Part shown: positions 1 to 10,386 of the stretch, piece by piece
Layout: each line of letters starts with the position of its first letter
How positions within the stretch are numbered: position 1 is the stretch's first letter
Assembly: GCA_963576785.1 (NCBI GenBank)
Contig: OY756139.1
Location: forward strand, 2,170,001-2,234,000
Reading direction: 5' to 3'
From: Chlorophyllum brunneum
Lineage: Eukaryota > Basidiomycota > Agaricomycetes > Agaricales > Agaricaceae
Length of the DNA: 64,000 nucleotides
Translations under genes and position numbers: made by a program
Notes under the pieces: model-generated
The model's input: the letters and a program-made list of their open reading frames with translations, nothing else
The model's database searches: none
Told to the model about the DNA's origin: nothing

Positions 1-356
1 AAGGTACCCTCTCCCCCATCCAGTCTCCCACTCATTCCGCTTACTATTTTTATCCACAGTACACCCGTTACCGACGCTGGACCCGTCTTGCCCTCGTCAT
101 TGAATCTGTCCAAGTCGTCGACCCTGGCCAGCTCGGTGTCCAGAATCCTTCCCACACACCCCTTCCTAGCTCCCTGCCAGCTTCTCCAGCAAAGTCTGGC
201 TTCGACGACCCAAATACCCAATCACCAGAACCCTCCCTCGTTCCTCCCACACCTTCCTCTTCTTCCTCTGCGATATTTACACCAGATTCGGAAAGTCCTC
301 TCCGCCAGCGACTTCGCGCGGCTCTTTCCAAACCTTCCATTCCTCAATCACAATGA
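1..356 (+). CDS. 3' end of an unrecognised protein, cut by the window edge
   Basis: Only the last two exons are in the window. Bases 1-3 look like exon end, 4-59 is an intron (GTACCC donor, branch-like TTACTAT, CACAG acceptor), and 60-356 is an open 99-codon exon ending in TGA at 354-356. The visible tail starts with a basic stretch (RYRRWTR) and continues as a Pro/Ser-rich segment with PPTPSSSSS and a final basic helix-like piece (RQRLRAAL). That composition is typical of the unstructured C-terminus of fungal proteins. I do not recognise the family, and the diagnostic domain must lie upstream of the window. The choice of frame is supported by the clean intron boundary and by Ser/Pro-rich codon use ending in a stop. 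Another frame is also open here (88-447) but lacks a plausible splice link. Confidence 0.6.
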   Translation, partial: GTLSPIQSPTHSAYYFYPQYTRYRRWTRLALVIESVQVVDPGQLGVQNPSHTPLPSSLPASPAKSGFDDPNTQSPEPSLVPPTPSSSSSAIFTPDSESPLRQRLRAALSKPSIPQSQ

Positions 357-549
357 TAGCATCCGCTCCAATTTCACATGTCTATCAGACTTCTTTGTTC
401 GATTTCATTCCCTTATAATGGTCATTTGTCCTTCATTAACATGTTAACAATCGGGTGCTATCGCTACATCTGTCCATGACATGTGCAAACGGCACGATAA
501 GGCATATGGCTAAATGCGTCCGGGGAAAGATTCAGATAAGGGGTATCAA

Positions 550-2329
550 TCAAACACAATTGTCCGCCGAACGGACATTGCGAACAGGCGATATTTCTAG
601 TTCTGACGTACTAAGATCGAGAAAAGAACCATTAGGCGTGGGTGAGGCGGACACGGAAGTAGGTATGGCTTGTTTTGGCGGTGTTCTGCTCGATGCAAGA
701 CGGAGCGCCGCAGGGATAGGGACTAGCATGGTATCGTCTTTGGCGGGGACAGGAGGGGCCGTTGCCGGCGTCGTGCACTCTTCCGACTCTGTATCATCTC
801 CCTTGTCACTCAAACTGACCACATGCTTGTGCTCGTTGTAGCTCGGAACAACACACTGGCAACTCAACTCGGTCAGCGACGTGAGCATGCTCACAGAGTC
901 CGTGTCCCGTCTCTCCATCATCTCCGTCGTCACGTATATCGGTAACACTTTGCCACCAACTGTACCGGTGGTCGACCTGCCGGAAAATGAAGTAGTACCA
1001 GAGGACTGCAAAACGACCAGCTTGACTTTGTTCGCAAAGGCCCCAAAAGAATTCATCCAGCTCTCGGTACCATTGCCACCCAACAATCCTGCCTTCCCAT
1101 TGCCTTTCCTGCCGCCACTACCGTTCGATGCAGTCGCACTCGTCAGTGTGGATCCTGGAATCTGCGCAAGTCTCCAAGCAAACTTGTGTGCGAAAAAGTT
1201 GTACGCAAGCTTGTAGTTTTTGATCGCCTCGTCTGCAAATCCGAAGAACGCAAAGAAGATGAGACCGCAGATCACTACTGTCCATCGTGTGCGCTCGAGG
1301 TTGGTTGCAGATAGGCTGTCGTTGCGCCAGAGTACTGCTGGGATCTGGTCAAACCGGTTGAAATCTGACCGAAACAACATCACTCAGTAGTCGATCCTTC
1401 AACGACACCAAAAACGTACCGAAATGCGTTTCATCCCAGGATATCCATGGTTGTACTCCGGTCTTTGTCGCAGCAATGATCACGTACAAGTTGATCGGGA
1501 TGTCCAAGAACGCCTCTGTGCCCGCCAAGCACATCAACCGGATATACCGATTCGCTGTCACCGAATTTGTACCATTCGACGAGAGCAGTCTTTTGAAGTC
1601 TAGATAGTTTCGTTTAAGAGCAATAATGCTCAGGATGCAGTAAACGCATGCGATGGTGGCGAGTACAAGGGGAGGGCTGAGTATGAGCACATAGGCGAGA
1701 GCTGTGTTGTAGATGGTGGGGAAACACCCAACATCTTCGTAAATGTCGAACCGGTGTCCTTGGACCACCACATCTAATATAATGCTTTAATATTGTGTCT
1801 AGTTCAACTTTTCCAAGCACCTACGAAGTATCATCACCAGAACAGGTATTCCAACGCCAATTCCCAGGTCGACCAGCACACTCTTCCGTTTCTGCACAGA
1901 TCGCAACTAAATATCCTTGCAAAACGAAAAGAGTACTGGCACTCACCTCAGAGACAGTCCTCATGACGGATTTCACTTTGACAATATAATACAACCGCCT
2001 ATTGATACACAATGCTGCAGCAGGAATGCTCACGGACACCCCAATGAAAAATTTGGTGACAATATCACAATAAAGCGGTGCCCAGTTTACCGCGTTGCCG
2101 TTCCAGACGACCGAATTGATGAAAAGAAAAAGAGAGCCAAGAGATATCCATCCCATGTATATACAAGTCCCGGTGTTCCATGCTAGCGACCAGAAAGTGT
2201 GTAAGAGCTTGGGAAATATGAAACGGTTTCTCAACGAAACGCACCCTCTAGATGCCACGCGAAGGGGATAGATGTCAGAAGAAATGAGATGAAAGAAAAC
2301 GCAGAAAAGAGCTGATTAGAAGCGACCAT
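550..2329 (-). CDS. STE3-like: STE3-type pheromone receptor (class D GPCR), 518 aa, 5 exons
   Basis: Exons, in coding order, are 2329-2245, 2182-1947, 1891-1825, 1773-1420 and 1364-550. Phases agree throughout and give 518 residues. Seven hydrophobic segments fill the first ~290 residues. STE3 landmarks are visible: WHLEAWNTGTCIYMGW after TM1 and into TM2, a Trp/Asn-rich outer loop, the QGHRFDIYEDVGC extracellular loop after TM4, and FDQIPAVLWR before TM7. The cytoplasmic tail of about 230 residues is Ser/Thr/Pro-rich, as in other basidiomycete receptors. In this family the receptor binds a farnesylated peptide from a compatible partner and signals through a heterotrimeric G protein to the MAPK pathway and Prf1/Ste12-type factors. 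No short CaaX pheromone precursor is visible beside it. It could be a B mating-type receptor or one of the non-mating paralogues common in agarics, and sequence alone does not decide. Start chosen as the ATG directly before TM1. Confidence 0.93.
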
Positions 2330-2667
2330 GGCAATCTTTAAACGAACGTTAGCAATGCACAGGTGTGGTGGGCCAGGCCGTCTGGGAGGGAGAGGCAACA
2401 CAGGCAACACAGTCCTCTTGTTGTGCAAGGCAAGAGATCCACAGCCGCTTAAGAGCCTGTCTCGAGGGCGTCACCATTATGCTTCATGCGTCGTTCTCCC
2501 CTTCATCTACAACTACTAAAATCAGACACTACTTTCCAATTTCCATTTATGGGCATCGTTGAGTAAAACGCACTTGACAGAAAAGTACAAGGACCTGACA
2601 TATTTGGTAAGTGTAAACGGCGTTAAGGTGTGATTTTGCAGTTCAAACTCCTCCTCCAACAAAGGCC
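2330..2667. promoter_or_regulatory. Upstream region of the STE3-like receptor
   Basis: This 338-bp gap lies between the asparaginase stop and the receptor start, both on the minus strand, so it must hold the receptor promoter and the asparaginase 3' end. I looked for a second small gene of the pheromone-precursor kind (about 40-70 codons ending in Cys-x-x-x-stop) on both strands and saw none. No TATA box or long repeat stands out. Confidence 0.5.
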
Positions 2668-4046
2668 TTACGCAACCATTTCATCAGCGAAAATAGCAGT
2701 CAAGGCTACCCCATCTTCTCGGATGACCCCTCGATACATCCCGGGTGAATTCATAGGCATCGCAACTAGTGACGTCCCATTAGAAAAAGTTCATCAGGTG
2801 TAAGCAACACTCCTCACTGCTGCCCTCTGAGTCCAAGATAATCGCTCCTCCCATACCTCCACTTGCTAACAAATCCTCAACGGCATGTCGTCCAGCCTTC
2901 GCAATCGTCTGTTGTTTGAGCTGAACTCTTCTAGCAATCGTGGCTGCTGTCGCCAACCTAATGAAGTACTAGAACAACAGTGCTCTTGAATTTATTGCTG
3001 TTGAGGACCATCAGGGAGACTCACATCTCCATCTCCTGTTCCAGAAACACCAAGTGCTGTCGGCCGGCGACGGACTCTGTTCACCATCTTCTGCCACCAC
3101 GTGGCATCTGAGAGGTTCCATTCCTCCGCCCAAAATCCCGATCCCATATGCGGTGTATCGCCAATACGACCGACAAGCTTGTTTGTGCGTCCGCCGGTAG
3201 AAGTCAGAGAAACTATGCAGCCATGGATATCTAGGGCCACAGCACCCACAGTCCCCTTTGGCAGTTGATCTAGAGGTAGTGCCTTATCATCACCGTCTGG
3301 TGGGTATGGCAGGGGTTCTTCGGGTAATCCAAGTCCTCTGCGATGCTCCCGCCATCGCCTCTCCGTATAAAAGTATGATGTATCGACGAGCGTCTCTCCA
3401 AGAGATGCGCCAATTCCTTCTGCAGTGATTCCGGATATAAATGGATGTGGAACTTGGTCTTGGTTGAGGTATAATGCACGGACAAGTTTCGAGGGATTTT
3501 TCACTCTGGTTAGAAGAGTTGTGGACACACCGCGCCGCGTAGCAGGTATGTGGGGATAAGCGGCCGGGGGTTTGGATAACATGATAGATGCCTCCAGTTC
3601 GTTCTATCCAGAAGTCAATGATCCGTCCAATTAGAGAACTGAGCCTACTTACCTTGCCAGCTACATTAAACACGGCACCTTTACCAGCATTAAACAAAGG
3701 GGAATCTGGATATAGTATATAGGCACGAGGTCTCATTTGAAGGATAAACATGGACTTGCCTTCCATGACTGCCACTGCAGCGACGACTGCATCTAGAGCC
3801 TCACCGCCGTCGCGGAGAACTTTATAACCCTACAAGGATAAACACCAGAATTCCGGAACAGCACTTCTGAAATGAGCCCACCGCTTCCAAAGATTCCTTC
3901 AACGCTGTCCTGTAGTCTGCCCTCTGCTTGGGTGTTGAGTTTTCTCGGGTGATTGTGCCCGCTCCCCCGTGTATGACAAGCACATATTTCGCATGAGGCT
4001 TGCTTGGAACAGTTGTCAGGAGTGGGGACTTTTCCGAAGTGGCCAT
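2668..4046 (-). CDS. Plant-type L-asparaginase / isoaspartyl peptidase (Ntn hydrolase), 371 aa, 6 exons
   Basis: Exons: 4046-3882, 3829-3760, 3705-3653, 3603-3025, 2968-2818 and 2765-2668, with consistent phase and 371 residues. Family marks in order: VLVIHGGAGTI near the N-terminus, GYKVLRDGGEALDAV, FNAGKGAVFN, the autoprocessing site GTVGAVALD where the Thr becomes the N-terminal nucleophile, GRIGDTPHMGSGFWA, VSGTGDGD, and GMYRG near the end. Enzymes of this family cleave themselves into alpha and beta chains and hydrolyse L-asparagine or beta-aspartyl dipeptides, usually in the cytosol. The second intron (3759-3706) starts with GC (AAG|GCAAGT), because no GT donor gives the conserved VMEDSPLFNAGKG junction. 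The gene is divergent from dynactin p50, with 126 bp between start codons. Confidence 0.95.
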
Positions 4047-4172
4047 GCGTCAAGAGAAGTCATTGCGCAGAGAACGCTGGACGAAGCAATCTCACGCTGA
4101 CCCTGGCCCTAACCCTAACCCCGACAGACGCGCCAAGTGAGAAGGCGAGGCGAGGCAGCCACGACGGGAACC
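4047..4172. promoter_or_regulatory. Bidirectional promoter between asparaginase and dynactin p50
   Basis: Only 126 bp separate the two divergent start codons, so both promoters must share this space. It contains a short run of the telomere unit CCCTAA (see the entry at 4107-4122) and no TATA box. The core elements are not otherwise recognisable. Confidence 0.6.
4107..4122. repeat. Telomere-like box CCCTAACCCTAACCCC
   Basis: Two tandem CCCTAA units followed by CCCC, i.e. TTAGGG-type telomere sequence on the other strand, 60 bp from the asparaginase start and 50 bp from the dynactin start. In yeasts and plants such telo-boxes in promoters bind Tbf1/TRF-like Myb proteins and occur in housekeeping promoters. 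A regulatory role here is inferred from position only. Confidence 0.6.
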
Positions 4173-5590
4173 ATGAGCGGCAACAAATACACTGGCCTTC
4201 CAGACATCGTGCGTCCCCAACAACTCTCCAGCAGTGCTCATCCTCATTTCTCAGGATACCGCGCCAGACATCTACGAGACTGACGATGTCTTTCCAGCCA
4301 CCCAGCCACCAGTTCAGTCCAGATTGCATCCCCAGGGGCCTCGCTAATCGTATTCTCAGAAGGACGAGTCCAGCGACGACGAAGCAGCGCCAAATCGCGG
4401 TGTAAACAAAAAGCAGATACCTCCTCCGACTAAAGAAGAGCTCGATGTGACGGGACTCATCAACCCCGAAGACGCCAGCAGAAGATTCAGGAAAGCTGAA
4501 CGTAGACGTATGTCATTCAGACATTTTCCACCCTCCCCCCCTCACCCAATAAACTTAGACCGAGCAAGGACGACCTACGTCTATCCACCTTCGCCAGACT
4601 CACCATCTTCACCAATTGATCACTCTGGTGCCCCGCGTCAGGTTCCCCTATCACACCGTCTGCGTGCTTTGAATGCAGAGCTCACTGCACTAGAAACTGA
4701 ACTTGCGGACCCTGCCAATCCCCTCCTGCAGAAAGAACGCCAAGAGGAAAATGTCGATCCGGGAGAGCTCATCAAGGAGTTGGTCGTCGTAAGAGGTAGA
4801 TTAGATAAAATTCGTAAAGGACACGAAGGGCGGGGCCGTCTCATCGGGGTCGTCCTGGAAAAGGACAGGCACGAGTCGGGCTCAGACGGAGAGGATGTTT
4901 CGGAAGAATCTGAAGAAGCCCCGAGAGGTCCTGAGCCCTCGAAGATGCGGAGCCTCATTAAAATTGACAAACGTGTCGGAGAGCTGGAAAAGCTAGTCGG
5001 TTCCTCTAACGCAGCATTAGATGAGGTAAATGCCAAAGATCATCTCTAGCATACCCCGACTAACCAAGGGTGACGATCAGGCTTCACCGCTTCCTCCACC
5101 TCTGTTACCTCTGATTACGCGTCTCAGCTCTCAGCTGGCTCTCCTTACGCAGCCTCGACATCTAGACTCGATCTCTCGCCGTCTCAAACTACTCCTCTCT
5201 GACCTCGATCGAGCATCTGTTGCCCAGCAACACCGACATCATACGCTCCCTCCAGGTCCTCTCGTCTCACCTATCCCTGAACACTTGCTACCTATTCTTT
5301 CACGACTCGGTCCTTCCCTCCCCCAGATACCCCATATCTTGACCCGCTTAAGAACTCTGTCTACTCTTCACACATCCGCCGCTGAATTTCGAGCAACACT
5401 TGAAGATCTCGAGAAGGAACACCAGAAAGTGCATGGAGCTTTGGCTGAGCTCAACGATGCGGTGGAGACTGTGGAGCAGAGCCTTGAGGGTAATAGCAGT
5501 GTCGTCAAGGAAAACGTCGCTGGTCTCGAGGCACGCGTGGAATCGGTTTTGCAACGATTGGAAGAGCTTGGTCGGGAACGTCCCCAGTAA
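4173..5590 (+). CDS. Dynactin subunit 2 (p50, dynamitin), 405 aa, 5 exons
   Basis: Exons 4173-4208, 4255-4311, 4360-4507, 4559-5025 and 5081-5590 join in phase to 405 residues, close to the family's usual ~400. The conserved N-terminal motif KYTGLPDI-DTAPDIYET, which binds the Arp1 filament shoulder complex, is split by the first intron. It is followed by VTGLINPEDASRRF and a Glu/Arg/Leu-rich coiled-coil body with SQLALLTQPRHLDSISRRLK in the last exon. Dynamitin links the p150/p24 arm to the Arp1 filament so that dynein can move nuclei and vesicles along microtubules, which matters for nuclear migration in dikaryotic hyphae. The stop is 82 bp from the stop of the convergent Con-6 gene. The third exon starts after a 48-nt intron. 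Confidence 0.93.
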
Positions 5591-5671
5591 TTCACGATTC
5601 TTCACATGCTTTTACATTACGATACCCAAACGACCTTATATAAATATGAATGTAACATTCCGGTTCAACGC

Positions 5672-6158
5672 CTATTCTTCATCGGCGAGCTCTCCTGGAT
5701 CCGGAACATAATCAGGGTCACCCATGTCACCTTCTTTCTTGTAGTCCTCGATTACTTCACGAGCATGCGTCTTGGCCGACTCGGAGGTCCTAGGATCTAA
5801 AACCGCCACATGGTTAGCGAGCTCTAACATAGCACGGAAAAGGGATGCTTACTGGAGAGTGTAGCTTTGTAGCCGCCTGACAGTGATATCAGTTCAACTG
5901 GGGATCCACGGCTGTTGTAACCCAAGACTCGCCTATCCTGTTTGATGTATTCTTTCCCTCTCGCTGGGCCCCTTCATGACTGTTGAGCTCGTTCTGCATC
6001 TCACCCAGTCGCTCTTCAGCCCTGTCCTTCGCTTCATCAGAGACTCGTGGGTTGTGGATGGTAGCCTTTAATCCTCCAGCAACGCGTTTGGGATCTACGT
6101 TATCTGAAAGGCTTTTGTCAACCTGACGCTCTCCACCAGCCGTCGACTTACCGGACAT
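5672..6158 (-). CDS. Conidiation-specific protein 6 (Con-6), 124 aa, 3 exons
   Basis: Exons 6158-5933, 5876-5853 and 5796-5672 give 124 residues with two Con-6 repeats: GGLKATIHNPRVSDEAKDRA in the first exon and GGYKATLSNPRTSESAKTHA built from exons 2 and 3. Con-6 proteins are small, hydrophilic and of unknown biochemical role. In Neurospora the gene is switched on in late conidiation, and basidiomycete homologues are often stress- or starvation-induced. The middle exon is only 24 nt. The first intron must start with GC (ATAG|GCGAGT), because this is the only donor that keeps the second repeat intact. A TATATATA box lies about 50 bp upstream of the start codon, which fits an inducible gene. 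Confidence 0.93.
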
Positions 6159-6208
6159 GGTGGTAATTCTGTATATCAGGTGCCGAAACGAAACGGGTTG
6201 GAGTCACT

Positions 6209-6216
6209 TATATATA
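6209..6216 (-). promoter_or_regulatory. TATA box of the Con-6 gene
   Basis: TATATATA lies 51-58 bp upstream of the Con-6 start codon, in the expected position for a fungal core promoter. Most other promoters in the window lack such a box. Confidence 0.6.
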
Positions 6217-6351
6217 CGCGCACGTATCATTGTACACACTGTCTCAAAGGATCGTCCGTGCTTTCAAGATGTGATGCTCTCCATGATGACGCAACCAAGT
6301 AAATTTGTAAGTATACAAGCCAAAGTAACCTGTTAAAAGTACACTTGAGTT

Positions 6352-8578
6352 TCATGTCATCCTCCGCCGCCCAGGTTCAGGAACAGGGGATGAAATCCCG
6401 ACCATTCGGTTGAGGTCTGCATTCAACTATAACCACAAAGTTGCGTGAGTTCCGCAGGACACAAGACACGTTATAACGCACTTTGTCTTGGAGTTGTACC
6501 TGATCAAGCTCGTCGTCATCGTCGTCATCGATTGTCTTATCGACTTGGCCAGCTCCAAGTCCCCATCCACCACTGGCTCTCGGGCCTGCCGAGCTCTCTG
6601 CATCGGGGCTCCTGTAATCAAGTCGGTCAACCACCGACCAAAGCGGTATACGTAGAGTTATACTTTAAGGAATCAAGTAGCTCCATCCTGCGTCGATGTA
6701 CTGCATCATAGGAATGAACCAATCTTGGAGTTTCGTCACCAAAAACCTCATCTTCATCTTCCAAAGGAAGGCTCAGAGCTGAAGGTTTGCTCCTGTGCTT
6801 ATGAGCGACGCGACCCCTTCTATCTCGTGGCAATCCACCAGATAGGAAACTGGGAGCGCGAACGGGGAATGTGTTGTTATTCTTGAGGAGTCCTGGGCGT
6901 TCCAGTTGCCGGGGGTTTCGCAATGCTCTGAGCAAGTCATCAATGGCAGCTGCGCTAGGCGAGGCATCTGGGTCAGGAGGAGCAAGTGAGAATGTGGTTG
7001 AACGGTTTTCGCTCTGCGACGCCAGGACGAGGAGCCTAAACCATCACATCAGCCAGGCTAATTTGAGGACTAGAAAATAATCTGAACATTTGTTGTAAAC
7101 GAGGCTGATGGTAAGTCTCAGAGATATTCTCTAAGCGAAGTTGCTCGAAAAGGCGAGATGCAAGGGGAAGTATGACTTTATCGCGGAATGAGCGAAGGGC
7201 AATGGTGCGAACGTCGATATGGCTTGATGTATGCTCGGACTTGGATGATGGTTTGATGTTGTTCTGGCGGTTTGGTGATATGGCTCTGTGTGATTTAGGC
7301 GTACGGTATAGCGAGGACAGCAGGGAGTGTGTCTGCAGCGGTAGTAAAACCTAATGGTCCCGTCAGCACAGGTTGTAACAATGGCAGATGCTGTTCAAAC
7401 CCCTTCAACATATGTGAGAACTTGATCCCAGAAGAAATTCCATGTCTCGACGACCCGCGCAATCAGTTTGTTGTCGTGCACCTCCATCAGCTTGGCGTTC
7501 AGTGTAACCATACCTGCTGCAATCAGCTCTGCTGCATCTGTCTCCAGCATATTCAACGCTCGGTTAGGGGTTGATGTAACCACTGTCTGGATGTGACGCT
7601 TGACAAGGGTATTCAAGTCTTCTCTGAAAGAGAGATCAGCGAGATGCTCAGTATACATCCCTCGAAGCTCACATCGGTATTCGGAGAGGTTCACCGTTGA
7701 ACAAGGGAAGGACATGGACATGGAGGGCACCCCAGGGGTCTGTCGAACTTGTTGTTGCCAAGCTGACCTGGGATATACTCCCTGGAGGAACGAGGGTCAT
7801 TGAAGAGGCAGACGATAGCTGAGGAGCGAGCCGGTGCATCTCCCGACTAACAAGCTTTGCGTCATAGGTGCGTCCGTATGAGCCCTGGAGACGGTAAGTG
7901 AAGGGTGGCAGGGACAGGTTGGTAAGCAACGGACCTTTGAGGGCGAAGTATGCGCCTTTGGGAGGTTAATGGTGCTCGAGGAGGGATTCATGAGGGAGTG
8001 GGACGAGGAGATGGCGGGAGAGGTGGTTGAGCTAGAGTCAGCCTTTGTATGGCTGTGTGGATGGAGCAGCTGGGAGGACAATACAGGGCCTTTGAGATGA
8101 GCGCCCGAAGAACCTCCAGAAAGGGAAGACGATATCTTGTCGGCAAAGAACCCAAGTCGTCTCGACGACGTCAGGGTCTCCGAGCCCATCGTTCCGTTCG
8201 AGGATAGCACATTTCGATTCGCCTCCTGTTCATCCTTCACACTATTCAGAAATCGTGTGCTCGTCGCAGTCTGTCGTGGCGTCGAATCGCTTGACGTTCG
8301 TCGTCTTGGTTCTCGTTGTTCGTCTGATGTGCTCGCTCGGCCTTGCTGAAACTCTGACGATGTTTGTTCATGAGATCGGCGAGGGCCCTGGGCATAGTTG
8401 GCAGTCCAGGCTGGGAGCATGATGGATGTTTGTGATGAGAATTGCTGCTGGGTCCCGGCTTGTAAGATGGGAAAGTTGCTACTTTACGGCTGCCACTTGG
8501 GTCGTGCTCGCTGGGGGATGAGACGACAAGGTGGCGGCTGGCCAGCGGAGTTGGTGCACTGTCGGCAATCAATTTCAT
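6352..8578 (-). CDS. HbrB/Bit61-like TORC2 subunit (PRR5 family), 607 aa, 8 exons
   Basis: Exons 8578-8488, 8410-7935, 7884-7673, 7623-7401, 7350-7088, 7035-6664, 6611-6500 and 6426-6352 keep phase and give 607 residues. The first ~190 residues are Ser-rich and disordered. The HbrB domain follows (about 190-430): SYGRTYDAKLVSREMHRL, VLPLFNGEPLRIPIEDLNTL, a helical stretch with ETWNFFWDQVLTYVEGVLLP, then RTIALRSFRDKVILPLA. The tail ends with an acidic DDDDDDE run and basic GRRRM. In yeasts and Aspergillus this domain marks Bit61/HbrB, homologous to human PRR5/Protor, a subunit of TOR complex 2 acting at the plasma membrane on AGC kinases. PDK1, which acts on the same kinases, is 33 kb away. 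The start codon faces that of QRI7 with only 9 bp between. The last two introns rest on splice consensus rather than family alignment. Confidence 0.85.
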
Positions 8579-8587
8579 TATGCACTC

Positions 8588-10050
<1,463 letters not shown>

Positions 10051-10386
10051 AGCCTCGTATTAGTTCCTCTATGATGCTTGAACTATCACCTCTCATCGTA
10101 TTTGCGGGTAGATTGATATATATCATTGACATCTCATGGGGTCATCCCAAGTTTTTGTGCACTATAATACTACCGCCCTAGGAACTCGTAGATAGCACAT
10201 CCTGGGGATTTTAATGTAGTCGATTCTTCAACAGTACCGTCCACCTAGTCTGCGTATCAGTGCCCCACACATCCATGGAGGGTGTCACTACCACACACGA
10301 TTCGTCACTCCACGTGATCTCTCTAGGACAATTGCGTCACGCCCCGCACTTGATTGAGCACGTCAAGTTGCTCAGTGATATTCAGA
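10051..10386. other. Intergenic: QRI7 3' region and RDH54 promoter
   Basis: This 336-bp gap lies between two genes on the same strand. I see no ORF with coding character, no RNA gene and no repeat. The ATG used for RDH54 (10387) is preceded by several in-frame and out-of-frame ATGs in the leader (for example 10260 and 10354), so short upstream ORFs may exist in the mRNA. Confidence 0.45.

Noticed and set aside
455..841. Plus-strand open frame of 128 codons opposite the STE3 tail, ending in Cys-Leu-Cys-Ser-Leu
   Set aside because: It looked at first like a possible pheromone precursor, but the last four residues are LCSL, not a CaaX box, and the frame is antisense to the Ser-rich receptor tail.
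2659..2665. ACAAAGG, partial match to the HMG-type pheromone response element near the STE3 gene
   Set aside because: Only 7 of 9 bases fit and it lies in the 3' end of the asparaginase gene; expected by chance.
8531..8587. Upstream in-frame ATG for QRI7 at 8531
   Set aside because: It would extend into the HbrB coding exon and gives no better targeting sequence; the ATG at 8588 directly precedes the presequence.
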